Of a stretch of DNA of 64,000 nt, positions 6,268 through 13,912 are shown piece by piece; position 1 is the first letter of the stretch, and every line of letters starts with the position of its first letter. Where the stretch lies: the NCBI RefSeq assembly GCF_014534685.1, contig NZ_JACVVX010000011.1:1-64000 (forward strand), in the 5' to 3' direction. A program made the translations under genes and the position numbers. This DNA is from Oryzicola mucosus. Its GTDB lineage: Bacteria; Pseudomonadota; Alphaproteobacteria; Rhizobiales; Rhizobiaceae. Below the pieces are notes generated by a model. It was not told where the DNA came from, made no database searches, and was given only the letters and a program-made list of their open reading frames with translations.

Positions 6268-7827
6268 TCAGAGATGCGTTTCCTCGGCCGAGGCGAGCGG
6301 CATCGAGATGCCGGCATAGACGCCTTCCGGCCTGAATTCGTGGATGACTTCGCTGGACAGCACTTTGGCCAGGCCGCGCTTGATCAAAATCGAGCCAAAG
6401 CCGTGATGTGCTGGCTCCGTCACAGCCGGGCCGCCGCTCTCCGACCAGCTCATATCCAGCAGGCGCTTGTCTTCGCGGCCGCGCACCGACCATTCCAACA
6501 GAACCGAGCCCCGTGGCACTGACAGCGAGCCATATTTGACGGCGTTGCTGCCAAGCTCGTGCAGCACGAGCGCCAGGCCGACGGCCTGATCGGGCGACAG
6601 CAGAACATCCTGGCCGCGTAAAGCGATGCGAGGACGGGCGGCATCCTGAAAAGGCTGGAGTTCTGTTCGGATCAGTTCGCGGATGCTGATGCCGCGCCAC
6701 TCGTGATCCGAAAGCAGCCCATGCGCCAGGCCCAGCGAACGCAGGCGGGCGCTGAACGCTTCGAGGAAATCGCCGGGGTTGCGGGCGTGTCGAACCGTCT
6801 GGGTCGCCAGCGCCTGGACGGTCGCAAGCGTGTTCTTGACCCGATGGTTCAGCTCGCGCAGCAACAATCTCTGCCGCTCATTCGCGGCCCGGGCTTCGGT
6901 GATGTCATAATTCACGCCGAAGACAAGGATTGCCCTGCCGTCGGAGTCACGCTCCACCACGCGGCCGCGCGTCGCCAGCCAGCGGGACGGCTCGGTGCCG
7001 CGCACCCGATATTCGCCGAAATATTCGTCGCTGTCGGCCAGAGTGTCGCGGAACATCGTCCCGGTCTTGCCAAGGTCCCGGCGGTCTATGGCGGTGAAAA
7101 CATCTCGTGCGCGCATCCGCGTGGTCGTTGGCAGCCCCAGCAATTCGGGTAGAAGCTCGTCGCATTCCACCACGCCGCTGCGGGCATCCCAGACCCAGCT
7201 TGCAAGGGACGCGGCTTCGATGGCAATCGCCCGACGCCGTTCTTCGCGCACCAGCGCGACTTGCGCTTTTTCGCCGGCGCGCGTGCCTGCCTTGAGCGAG
7301 AACAGGCTCGCGGCCAGCTCCGCCAAGGCCCGTAACTGCTCCATACGGGCGGGCGGCGGTTCTGCCCGGGGTTGCCGGTCGATCACACACAGCGTGCCGA
7401 TGGCGACATCCGCCACCCGCATGGGCACCCCGGCGTAGAACCGCAGATGATGTTCGCCGGTCACGAGGGGGTTTTGTGCAAAGCGCGGGTCTGCGCTGGC
7501 GTCGAGAACGACCATGGGCGTGCCATCCCCAGCAATCGCGTGGGCACAGAAGGACTGGTCTATCGGCGTTTCATGCTCGGTCAGCCCGACGGCCGAGCGG
7601 AACCATTGGCGGTCGATATCGACCAGGCTGACCAGCGCAACGGGTGCATCCATGATCGTCGAAGCAAGTTTGGCGATTCGATCGAAATCTGCGTCCCCGA
7701 CAGTTTCCGACGCTTCCAATCCTTGAAGCACCGACAGGCGCCGAGGATCGTTGACTGCTTCCACGACGCGTTCGGGAAGCGCGCCTGTCTCTTTCTGGTC
7801 AACCATGGCCACCAAACCATTTCCCAT
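6268..7827 (-). CDS. GAF-PAS HWE-family sensor histidine kinase
   Basis: A 519-residue cytosolic kinase. A GAF domain lies at about 45-180, a PAS domain with PAC segment at about 205-312, and the HWE kinase core follows: His328 in LRELNHRVKN, the N box HELGSN (423-428) and WSE (461-463). It is a second candidate to phosphorylate PhyR or the nearby single-domain receiver, as inferred from family and position. The ATG at 7827 is used; another ATG at 7806 would remove seven residues. No EcfG promoter was found on its strand, although one on the opposite strand lies 32 bases away. Confidence 0.9.
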   Translation of the reverse strand: MGNGLVAMVDQKETGALPERVVEAVNDPRRLSVLQGLEASETVGDADFDRIAKLASTIMDAPVALVSLVDIDRQWFRSAVGLTEHETPIDQSFCAHAIAGDGTPMVVLDASADPRFAQNPLVTGEHHLRFYAGVPMRVADVAIGTLCVIDRQPRAEPPPARMEQLRALAELAASLFSLKAGTRAGEKAQVALVREERRRAIAIEAASLASWVWDARSGVVECDELLPELLGLPTTTRMRARDVFTAIDRRDLGKTGTMFRDTLADSDEYFGEYRVRGTEPSRWLATRGRVVERDSDGRAILVFGVNYDITEARAANERQRLLLRELNHRVKNTLATVQALATQTVRHARNPGDFLEAFSARLRSLGLAHGLLSDHEWRGISIRELIRTELQPFQDAARPRIALRGQDVLLSPDQAVGLALVLHELGSNAVKYGSLSVPRGSVLLEWSVRGREDKRLLDMSWSESGGPAVTEPAHHGFGSILIKRGLAKVLSSEVIHEFRPEGVYAGISMPLASAEETHL

Positions 7828-7858
7828 GCGGCGCGGAGAACGCAGGTGCGAAAGGGCT

Positions 7859-7883
7859 GGAACTATGAGGGTGGCCTGCCGTT
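7859..7883 (+). promoter_or_regulatory. EcfG-type promoter for the small membrane protein at 7922
   Basis: GGAAC (7859-7863), 16 bases, CGTT (7880-7883): an exact match, 38 bases ahead of the ATG at 7922. Confidence 0.85.
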
Positions 7884-7921
7884 AGCCTCGTGAAGCCAAC
7901 GAACCCGTCAGGAGCGTTCAG

Positions 7922-8101
7922 ATGACCAAAATTGTTTCCGAGGAAAAGGCCAAACAGGGCAGGAAAGGTACGCATGTGCTTATGATTCTGATCGTAGGTC
8001 TCGTCCTTGCCGCAGCTGTCTGGTTCGGCGTTGAAATGTACGGCGACATGATCGACAACGCTGCGCAGGGCCAGAACTCTACGACCCAACCAGCGCCTTA
8101 A
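7922..8101 (+). CDS. Small single-span membrane protein, uncharacterised
   Basis: A 59-residue protein: a charged N-terminus with several lysines (cytoplasmic), one membrane helix at about 18-36 (THVLMILIVGLVLAAAVWFG), and a short acidic, Gln/Thr-rich tail outside. No family is recognised. The ATG has a plausible ribosome site (CAGGAG), and the gene fits exactly between an EcfG-type promoter and the convergent lipid kinase, so it is very likely real and stress-induced. Confidence 0.75.
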   Translation: MTKIVSEEKAKQGRKGTHVLMILIVGLVLAAAVWFGVEMYGDMIDNAAQGQNSTTQPAP

Positions 8102-8130
8102 CGATCCGAGTTCTATGGAGGCGGCGTCAA

Positions 8131-9045
8131 TCATGCCGCCTTCTTCGCTTCAACGCGTTGCGGCACCAGGACGTTCAACGCACCAGGATGAATCTTGAAA
8201 TCCGTCACCTTTTCGAGTTCCGACAGTTCCCCATCGATAACACGTTTGTAGCGCTTCGACGACCTGACTTCGAGCCGCACGCTTTGCGCTTCGTGAATTT
8301 CGATCTGGTCGTTGTCGCGCCATTTGCCGCGCGCCATCTTCGTCAACAGACGAACCAACTCGCCTTTTTGCTGCGCTATGGTGATGTAGACACCGAGTGT
8401 TCCGCCGTCAGGCTGGTCCGTATAGGGAAGGTGGCCTTCACCGAACAGATTGTTGGTGACGCCGATGCTCGTCGCCTTGGTTAGGATCTCAGCCTCGCCA
8501 ATCGACAGTTTCACGTCGAGCGCGGTAGGATTGTGAATGGTTTCCCATGCCGCATGGAGCGAGGCGCGAATTTTGCCGAGGCGGGAGGCGAAGTTTTTCT
8601 GTTCCCTCAGATGAACCAGCTTGGCATGCATGCCCACTGAAAACTGGTGCACGAACGGAATGCCATTGGCCGTCGCAACATCGACAGCGCGGATCTCACC
8701 TGTGGCGAATGCCTTGACCGCGCCATCCAGCGTCTGGGGGATCTGCAGACTTCGAGCGAACAGGTTCATGGTGCCGGCCGGCAAAATGGCGAGTGCCTTC
8801 TTTTTTCCCTTAAGCTTTGCCGCCGCCGTCGATACGGTGCCGTCCCCGCCGCCGACCATCACTACATCGACACGCTTCGCCGCAGCCTTGTCGATCGCGT
8901 CGGCTATTTCGCTGCCAGACACAATTTCGATCGAAACTGAATGTCCGGCTTCTTCCAACGCAGCATGAATTCGCGCCGAGAAATCATCGAGATCGGTGGT
9001 GCGCAGGGTTCCGCCGTCGCGGTTGAGTACGGCTGCGAATTTCAT
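8131..9045 (-). CDS. Diacylglycerol kinase family lipid kinase (YegS/LCB5-like)
   Basis: A 304-residue protein with the DAGK catalytic fold: the nucleotide-binding glycine motif VGGGDGTVSTAA near residues 63-75 and the LPAGTMNLFAR motif near 88-98 are the two signatures of this family. It phosphorylates a lipid alcohol such as diacylglycerol or a sphingoid-like base at the membrane; the true substrate cannot be told. A C-terminal beta-sandwich follows. An EcfG-type promoter at 9101-9125 places it in the stress regulon, which suggests lipid remodelling under stress. A paralogue lies at 14626-15507 without such a promoter. Confidence 0.88.
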   Translation of the reverse strand: MKFAAVLNRDGGTLRTTDLDDFSARIHAALEEAGHSVSIEIVSGSEIADAIDKAAAKRVDVVMVGGGDGTVSTAAAKLKGKKKALAILPAGTMNLFARSLQIPQTLDGAVKAFATGEIRAVDVATANGIPFVHQFSVGMHAKLVHLREQKNFASRLGKIRASLHAAWETIHNPTALDVKLSIGEAEILTKATSIGVTNNLFGEGHLPYTDQPDGGTLGVYITIAQQKGELVRLLTKMARGKWRDNDQIEIHEAQSVRLEVRSSKRYKRVIDGELSELEKVTDFKIHPGALNVLVPQRVEAKKAA

Positions 9046-9100
9046 TGTCCCTCAATTCCAACAGCGGCCCTCTCCGGGCTTCATGCTTCATCAAGTCCGA

Positions 9101-9125
9101 AACGGCGAAAAGAAGTGTTTGTTCC
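9101..9125 (-). promoter_or_regulatory. EcfG-type promoter for the lipid kinase at 8131-9045
   Basis: Minus-strand GGAAC (9125-9121), 16 bases, CGTT (9104-9101): an exact match, 55 bases ahead of the start codon. Confidence 0.85.
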
Positions 9126-9192
9126 TCAGCTTAGGGAAAACTTGGAAGCTCTCGAGACCAAGCGGAAAAAGTGGCATTTGAGGGGATGTAGC

Positions 9193-9217
9193 GGAACCAC
9201 ATACGTATCGCGACGTT
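9193..9217 (+). promoter_or_regulatory. EcfG-type promoter for the PRC-barrel gene
   Basis: GGAAC (9193-9197), 16 bases, CGTT (9214-9217): an exact match about 97 bases upstream of the ATG at 9315, divergent from the lipid kinase promoter. Confidence 0.85.
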
Positions 9218-9314
9218 GTGCTACCGTGAAAAGCTGCGCCCGGCCTTCCTGCAAAAGAGCGACCGGAGCGCAGCACGCACGAGATTTTGAGATCACGCAC
9301 AAGGAGACAATATC

Positions 9315-10277
9315 ATGATCCGCAATCTTTTGGCTACTACGGCCGTCGCGACCCTGCTCGCCACCGCCGCTTATGCTCAGGATACGACCACGCCGGCACC
9401 GGCTGCGGCTCCAGCTGCTCCCGTGACGGAAGGCGCACCTGTTGCCGCCGAGGTTTCGACTGACGGTCATCTCGCCAGCAACATCGTGGGCGAAGACGTC
9501 TACAATGGCACCGCCGACGATGCCGAAAAGATTGGTACCGTGAGCGATATCGTCATGACGGCGGATGGTGCGGCGGAAGCCGTGGTCGTGAGCGTCGGCG
9601 GCTTCCTTGGCATCGGCGCCAAGAATGTGGCTCTGCCTTATGGCGAGTTTGACTGGGCCGAACGCAATGGCGACCGGTGGTTGGTGATTGCTGCAACCAA
9701 GGAGCAGCTGACCGAGCTGGCTGACTTCGACAAGACGCCGTTCGATCCGATGCCTGCTCAGAGCGCTGCAACCGACCCGGCCGCGCCGGCGGCGACAACC
9801 GACCAGACTGCACAGGCTCCCGCACCGGCACCTGCCGCCCCAATGACGCCCGCACCGGCTGATCAGTCTGCTGAGGCTCCTGCAGCAGGCGCTCCGGCTG
9901 CAACAACCGACGGCACCTCCACCGCAGCCATCGATCGTTCGACGCTGAAGGAAATGCCAGCTGGCGACATGGGCGCGGAAGAACTTGTTGGAACCACCGT
10001 CTATGGTGCGAATGACGCCAATGTCGGCGAAATCGGCGACGTGATTCTGACGGCGGATGGCAAGGTCGATGCCTATATCGTCAATGTCGGCGGTTTCCTC
10101 GGCATGGGTGAGAAGGAAGTGGCCATTGGCGGCGAAAAGCTCGCTTTCATGGTCGACAACGACAACAACAAGTATCTGTACACGACCTTCACGAAGGAAC
10201 AGCTTGAAGCTGCACCGGAATATGATGAAGGCACGTTTGCTCAGAACCGCGACCAGCAGCTTCTGAACGTACAGTAA
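9315..10277 (+). CDS. Exported protein with two PRC-barrel domains
   Basis: A 320-residue protein with a signal peptide cleaved near AYA-QD (about residue 21). Two similar PRC-barrel domains (about 55-140 and 222-305) each carry a VGGFLG(I/M)G turn. They are joined by a low-complexity linker rich in Ala, Pro, Thr and Gln (about 145-205). Related PRC-barrel proteins of Rhizobiales are periplasmic and stress-induced, but their partner is unknown. The start follows CAAGGAGACAATATC. It has its own EcfG promoter and a strong terminator right after the stop, so it is a single-gene unit. Confidence 0.88.
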   Translation: MIRNLLATTAVATLLATAAYAQDTTTPAPAAAPAAPVTEGAPVAAEVSTDGHLASNIVGEDVYNGTADDAEKIGTVSDIVMTADGAAEAVVVSVGGFLGIGAKNVALPYGEFDWAERNGDRWLVIAATKEQLTELADFDKTPFDPMPAQSAATDPAAPAATTDQTAQAPAPAPAAPMTPAPADQSAEAPAAGAPAATTDGTSTAAIDRSTLKEMPAGDMGAEELVGTTVYGANDANVGEIGDVILTADGKVDAYIVNVGGFLGMGEKEVAIGGEKLAFMVDNDNNKYLYTTFTKEQLEAAPEYDEGTFAQNRDQQLLNVQ

Positions 10278-10297
10278 TTATTTGACTGGTTTTTCTG

Positions 10298-10327
10298 AAA
10301 AGGCCCGCGCTCGTCGCGGGCCTTTTT
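10298..10327 (+). terminator. Rho-independent terminator of the PRC-barrel gene
   Basis: Twelve-base stem (10298-10309 with 10315-10326) around a 5-base loop, GC-rich at the top and ending in a run of five T. It lies 20 bases after the stop codon. Confidence 0.9.
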
Positions 10328-10374
10328 CTGTCTAGGTATCACCTCAGATACCCGTGATGAGTTCGATGTTACAT

Positions 10375-10399
10375 TGAACAATCATTCTACTATTGTTCA
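10375..10399. promoter_or_regulatory. Candidate operator: perfect inverted repeat upstream of the mhq-like operon
   Basis: TGAACAAT (10375-10382) and ATTGTTCA (10392-10399) form a perfect 8+8 inverted repeat with a 9-base spacer, in an AT-rich stretch 108 bases ahead of the dioxygenase-like gene. The shape suits a dimeric regulator of MarR, LysR or TetR type. No such regulator gene is adjacent. Confidence 0.45.
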
Positions 10400-10506
10400 C
10401 TATTTCAGCACGGACCATTCTGTGAACGCCGTCTTTGCCGCCCAGGTCTTTGTCGCCATATTCCGGCCATCACGAAGGGCCGCATGGCGGCAGAAAGGGC
10501 AAAACA

Positions 10507-11439
10507 ATGCTCGACCAAATCAAGGGACTTCACCACGTAACGTCCATGGCCGCGAATGCTGCGGAAAACAACGCGTTTTTCACGCATAAGCTCGGCCTGC
10601 GCCGTGTAAAGAAGACTGTGAATTTCGACGCTCCGGATGTTTATCATCTCTATTACGCCGACGAGTTCGGCACGCCGGGGTCGGTGATGACCTATTTTCC
10701 ATTCCCCAATATCGGCAAAGGTCGGCATGGGGTGGGCGAAGTTGGAACCACGGTGTTTTCGGTGCCCGAAGGCTCTCTAGGATACTGGCAGAAGCATCTA
10801 GCCGATCAGGGCGTGAAGAATATCGAGCGCCAGGAAAAATTCGGTGAGTCGCGGCTGGCTTTCACGGGTCCCGACGGCGAAGGGTTCGCCGTGTTGGAAG
10901 GCAAGGGCGACGAGCGCGCGCCTTGGGTCAAGGGCGGCGTCCCGGCCGATGAGGCGATCCGCGGTTTCCATTCCGCTTCGCTTCGGCTGAAGGATGGCGG
11001 CGCCACCGAAGAGCTTTTGAAGTTCATGGGCTATGAGGAGGTCGACACCTCCGGCAACACCAAACGGCTGGCTGTGAAAGGCGGCAACGGCGCCGATGTC
11101 ATCGACATCGAGACCGTTCCCGGAGCGCCCTTCGCGGGGCTGGGGGCCGGTTCGGTCCATCACATCGCGTTTGCGGTCGAAAACCGCGCCGAGCAGCTCG
11201 AAGTGCGCAAGGCGCTGATGGATACGGGCTATCAGGTCACGCCGGTGATCGATCGCGACTATTTCTGGGCAATCTACTTCCGGACGCCGGGCGGCGTGTT
11301 GTTCGAAGTCGCCACCAACGAACCCGGCTTCGATCGTGACGAGGACACTGCCCATCTTGGCGAGGCGCTGAAGCTGCCGACGCAGCACGAGCACCTTCGC
11401 GGCCAGCTGGAAAGGCATCTCCAGCCCCTAGGCGATTGA
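10507..11439 (+). CDS. VOC-family ring-cleaving dioxygenase-like protein (MhqO/MhqA type)
   Basis: A 310-residue protein with two vicinal-oxygen-chelate (glyoxalase-like) halves, one opening with GLHHVTSMA and the other near GSVHHIAFAV. The metal site is built from the histidines at the start of each half and an acidic residue in GVLFEVATNEPGF. The family includes MhqO and MhqA of Bacillus, which act on quinones and hydroquinones. The ATG at 10507 begins exactly at the conserved N-terminus and follows AAAGGG. It is the first gene of a three-gene operon with an MhqD-like hydrolase, which points to quinone or electrophile detoxification. Confidence 0.82.
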   Translation: MLDQIKGLHHVTSMAANAAENNAFFTHKLGLRRVKKTVNFDAPDVYHLYYADEFGTPGSVMTYFPFPNIGKGRHGVGEVGTTVFSVPEGSLGYWQKHLADQGVKNIERQEKFGESRLAFTGPDGEGFAVLEGKGDERAPWVKGGVPADEAIRGFHSASLRLKDGGATEELLKFMGYEEVDTSGNTKRLAVKGGNGADVIDIETVPGAPFAGLGAGSVHHIAFAVENRAEQLEVRKALMDTGYQVTPVIDRDYFWAIYFRTPGGVLFEVATNEPGFDRDEDTAHLGEALKLPTQHEHLRGQLERHLQPLGD

Positions 11440-11449
11440 GGAGACAGCT

Positions 11450-12070
11450 ATGACGACCGAAGCTTACACATACAAGGTTCTGCCCGGTGCGCCGGGCGGA
11501 CCTCTGGTCTTCGCTTTTCACGGCACGGGCGGCGATGAAAACCAGCTCCTGGCCTTTGCCCGCGAGCTGGTGCAGGAAGCAACTGTCATCGCACCGCGCG
11601 GCGACGTGTCCGAATTCGGGGCCGCCCGCTTCTTCCGCCGTACCGGCGAGGGGGTTTACGATATGGACGACCTAGCCCGCGCAACGGCGAAGATGGCAGG
11701 TTTCATCCGCGCTCATGTCGAGGCGACGAAGCCTTCCAAAATTCTCGGCATCGGCTACTCCAACGGCGCGAACATCCTGGCTTCGGTGGTGTTCGCCGCG
11801 CCTGATGTGTTCGATGCCGCAGGGCTGATGCACCCGCTGATCCCGTTCGAGCCGAAGGTGGCGGGCAATCTTGAAGGCAGGAGGGTTCTGATCACCGCAG
11901 GGCGTCGCGATCCAATCTGCCCACCCGACCTGACCTCGCGGCTCGAAGCGCATTTGCAGGCGCTTGGGGCGGATGTCACACTGGAATGGCATGAGGGCGG
12001 ACACGAAGTCCGGCCGGCCGAGATCGAAGCGGCGAAGACTTTCTTTGCCCAGACCAATCAAGGAGCCTGA
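11450..12070 (+). CDS. MhqD-like alpha/beta hydrolase (phospholipase/carboxylesterase family)
   Basis: A 206-residue esterase-type hydrolase. The nucleophile Ser104 is in GYSNG, with Asp154 (RRDP) and His185 (EGGHE) completing the triad. The oxyanion region is FHGTGGDE (23-30). The size and triad fit the small carboxylesterase family that includes MhqD. It starts 10 bases after the dioxygenase-like gene with GGAGACAGCT ahead, and the same pairing occurs in the mhqNOPE/mhqED loci of Bacillus, so it probably works on products of quinone breakdown. The physiological substrate is not known. Confidence 0.85.
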   Translation: MTTEAYTYKVLPGAPGGPLVFAFHGTGGDENQLLAFARELVQEATVIAPRGDVSEFGAARFFRRTGEGVYDMDDLARATAKMAGFIRAHVEATKPSKILGIGYSNGANILASVVFAAPDVFDAAGLMHPLIPFEPKVAGNLEGRRVLITAGRRDPICPPDLTSRLEAHLQALGADVTLEWHEGGHEVRPAEIEAAKTFFAQTNQGA

Positions 12071-12071
12071 T

Positions 12072-12368
12072 ATGGACACGTCAACACCGATCGAACTTGA
12101 GGAAACCGAAACCAAGGGGCGCTATTTCCTCAAAGGCGCCGACGGGGCGGTTGCCGAGATGACGTTCAGCAAGCTCGGGACGGACCAGATCATCATCGAC
12201 CACACCGGTGTGCCGGATGCGTTCCGCGGACAGGGGGCAGGCCTTAAGCTCGTCACCCGCGCGGTGGAGGATGCCCGCGCCGCTGGCAAGACGATCATCC
12301 CGCTCTGCCCCTTCGCTGCTGCCCAATTCCGGCGTCATCCGGAGTGGGCCGATCTGATCAAGCGCTGA
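12072..12368 (+). CDS. Small GNAT-fold N-acetyltransferase (YidJ/Gcn5-like)
   Basis: A 98-residue protein of the short GNAT-related family that covers mainly the acetyl-CoA binding half. The motif VPDAFRGQGAGLKLV (about 47-61) matches the R/Q-x-x-G-x-G/A loop, and IIPLCPFAAAQFRRHPEW near the C-terminus is diagnostic for this subfamily. The acetyl acceptor is unknown. The ATG at 12072 comes just after the hydrolase stop codon, with AAGGAGCC ahead, so it is the third gene of the operon. Confidence 0.82.
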   Translation: MDTSTPIELEETETKGRYFLKGADGAVAEMTFSKLGTDQIIIDHTGVPDAFRGQGAGLKLVTRAVEDARAAGKTIIPLCPFAAAQFRRHPEWADLIKR

Positions 12369-12378
12369 TTGGTTTTAA

Positions 12379-12415
12379 CCGGCGCGGGTGCTCACGAGGA
12401 TAGCGCCCGCGCCGG
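12379..12415. terminator. GC-rich hairpin after the mhq-like operon
   Basis: CCGGCGCGGG (12379-12388) pairs perfectly with CCCGCGCCGG (12406-12415) across a 17-base loop. There is no T-run behind it, so termination by this hairpin alone is uncertain. Confidence 0.4.
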
Positions 12416-12604
12416 CGATTGCCTGTAGGCGAGCAGGGTCACGACCGTGGTGAGACCGCGAACGGGTCGCCAACCGTGTTACTTCTTATACGACGTACAT
12501 GATCCGTCGTTTCGCGGGAAATGCCGTTTCGGGTATCCCAGCCTCATTGCACGCATATGCTGAGACGTTGACCTGCGTGCGGGGGAGAGGTATGAGAAAA
12601 CCAA
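12416..12604. other. Intergenic stretch ahead of the metX leader
   Basis: No gene is supported here. It presumably contains the metX promoter, but no clear -35/-10 pair could be picked with confidence. Confidence 0.4.
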
Positions 12605-12658
12605 TCCCGTGGTGATTTGGCCGGTCGGCTTGCAGCCACGTTAAACAATTCGCTAAAG
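12605..12658 (+). ncRNA. SAM-II riboswitch aptamer (metA/metX leader)
   Basis: The stretch carries the SAM-II consensus: CGTGGTGATTTGG (12608-12620), GCTTGCAGCCACGTTAAAC (12628-12646) and CGCTAAAG (12651-12658). P1 is CGTGG (12608-12612) with CCACG (12636-12640), and the A-rich tail TTAAACAATTCGCTAAAG supplies the pseudoknot. SAM-II binds S-adenosylmethionine and is known upstream of metX/metA in alphaproteobacteria. It sits directly ahead of metX, after which a terminator hairpin follows (12678-12708). Confidence 0.92.
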
Positions 12659-12677
12659 GACCGTGGCAGGACATGTC

Positions 12678-12708
12678 ACCGGCTTTGCGAATGCAGTGCC
12701 GGTTTTTT
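12678..12708 (+). terminator. Intrinsic terminator in the metX leader, riboswitch expression platform
   Basis: ACCGGC (12678-12683) pairs with GCCGGT (12698-12703), with an inner TGC-GAAT-GCA helix, followed by six T (12703-12708). It lies between the SAM-II aptamer and the metX start, so SAM probably switches transcription into metX on or off. A second CCGTGG (12661-12666) could compete for the P1 strand. Confidence 0.8.
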
Positions 12709-12739
12709 GTTGTCAGAAAGCCGGCCTCGAGGTGACGAG

Positions 12740-13912
12740 ATGGCCGCAGCGCGCGCATTGAAAAGTCGTAACGAGGTCGAGAACCCGACCAGCAAGGTGC
12801 TCAAGTTCGGCGCCGACAAACCGTTGGCGCTGGCCGCCGGCGTCATGCTGTCGCCCTTCCAGATCGCCTATCAGACCTATGGCACTCTGAATGAAGCGCG
12901 CTCGAACGCCATTCTCGTCTGCCATGCGCTGACCGGCGACCAGCATGTCGCCAACGACAATCCCGTCACCGGCAAGCCCGGCTGGTGGGATGTGCTTATC
13001 GGCCCCGGCAAGATCATCGATACCGATCGCTTCTTCGTCATCTGCTCCAATGTCATCGGCGGCTGCCTTGGCTCTACAGGGCCAGCCTCGATCAACCCCG
13101 CCACCGATAAGCCCTACGGGCTCGATCTGCCGGTCATCACCATCAAGGACATGGTGCGAGCGCAGGCGATGCTGGTCGATCACTTCGGCATCGACCGGCT
13201 GTTCTGCGTGCTCGGCGGCTCGATGGGCGGCATGCAGGTCCTGGAATGGGCGGCGAGCTATCCCGAGCGTGTCTTTTCCGCGCTGCCGATTGCCGCCGGC
13301 GCGCGGCATTCCGCCCAGAACATCGCCTTCAATGAGGTCGGTCGCCAAGCGGTGATGGCCGATCCGGACTGGCATGGCGGCACATATTTCGAGACCGGCA
13401 AGCGGCCTGAAAAGGGCCTCGCCGTCGCGCGCATGGCCGCCCACATCACCTATCTGTCGGAGGCGGCCTTGCACCGCAAATTTGGCCGCAACCTGCAGGA
13501 TCGGGACGCGCTGACCTTCGGTTTCGATGCCGATTTCCAGATTGAAAGCTATCTGCGTCACCAAGGCATGACCTTCGTCGACCGCTTCGACGCCAATTCC
13601 TATCTCTACTTGACGCGGGCGATGGACTATTTCGACCTCGCCGCCGACCATGGCGGGCTCCTGGCCAATGCCTTCGTCGGCACCAGCACGCGGTTCTGCC
13701 TGGTGTCTTTCACCTCCGACTGGCTGTTTCCAACCGAGGAGAGCCGTGCGGTGGTCCACGCGCTCAATGCCGCTGGCGCGTCTGTGTCTTTCGTCGAGAT
13801 CGAGACGGATCGGGGGCATGACGCATTCCTGCTCGACGAGCCCGAACTGTTCGCCGCCATCAACGGCTTCCTGCGTTCGGCTGCGCGCGCCAGGGGATTG
13901 GAAGAGCTATGA
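12740..13912 (+). CDS. metX: Homoserine O-acetyltransferase
   Basis: A 390-residue alpha/beta-hydrolase-fold enzyme that transfers an acyl group to homoserine in methionine synthesis. The catalytic triad is visible: Ser161 in LGGSMGG, Asp327 in TSDWLF and His360 in [19 protein letters not shown] (104-115) is a family signature. The ATG at 12740 follows CGAGG; upstream in-frame codons overlap the riboswitch and are not used. It is under SAM-II control and overlaps metW by four bases (ATGA). Whether the donor is acetyl- or succinyl-CoA cannot be settled from the motif alone, although the MetX family is mostly acetyl-specific. Confidence 0.96.
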   Translation: MAAARALKSRNEVENPTSKVLKFGADKPLALAAGVMLSPFQIAYQTYGTLNEARSNAILVCHALTGDQHVANDNPVTGKPGWWDVLIGPGKIIDTDRFFVICSNVIGGCLGSTGPASINPATDKPYGLDLPVITIKDMVRAQAMLVDHFGIDRLFCVLGGSMGGMQVLEWAASYPERVFSALPIAAGARHSAQNIAFNEVGRQAVMADPDWHGGTYFETGKRPEKGLAVARMAAHITYLSEAALHRKFGRNLQDRDALTFGFDADFQIESYLRHQGMTFVDRFDANSYLYLTRAMDYFDLAADHGGLLANAFVGTSTRFCLVSFTSDWLFPTEESRAVVHALNAAGASVSFVEIETDRGHDAFLLDEPELFAAINGFLRSAARARGLEEL

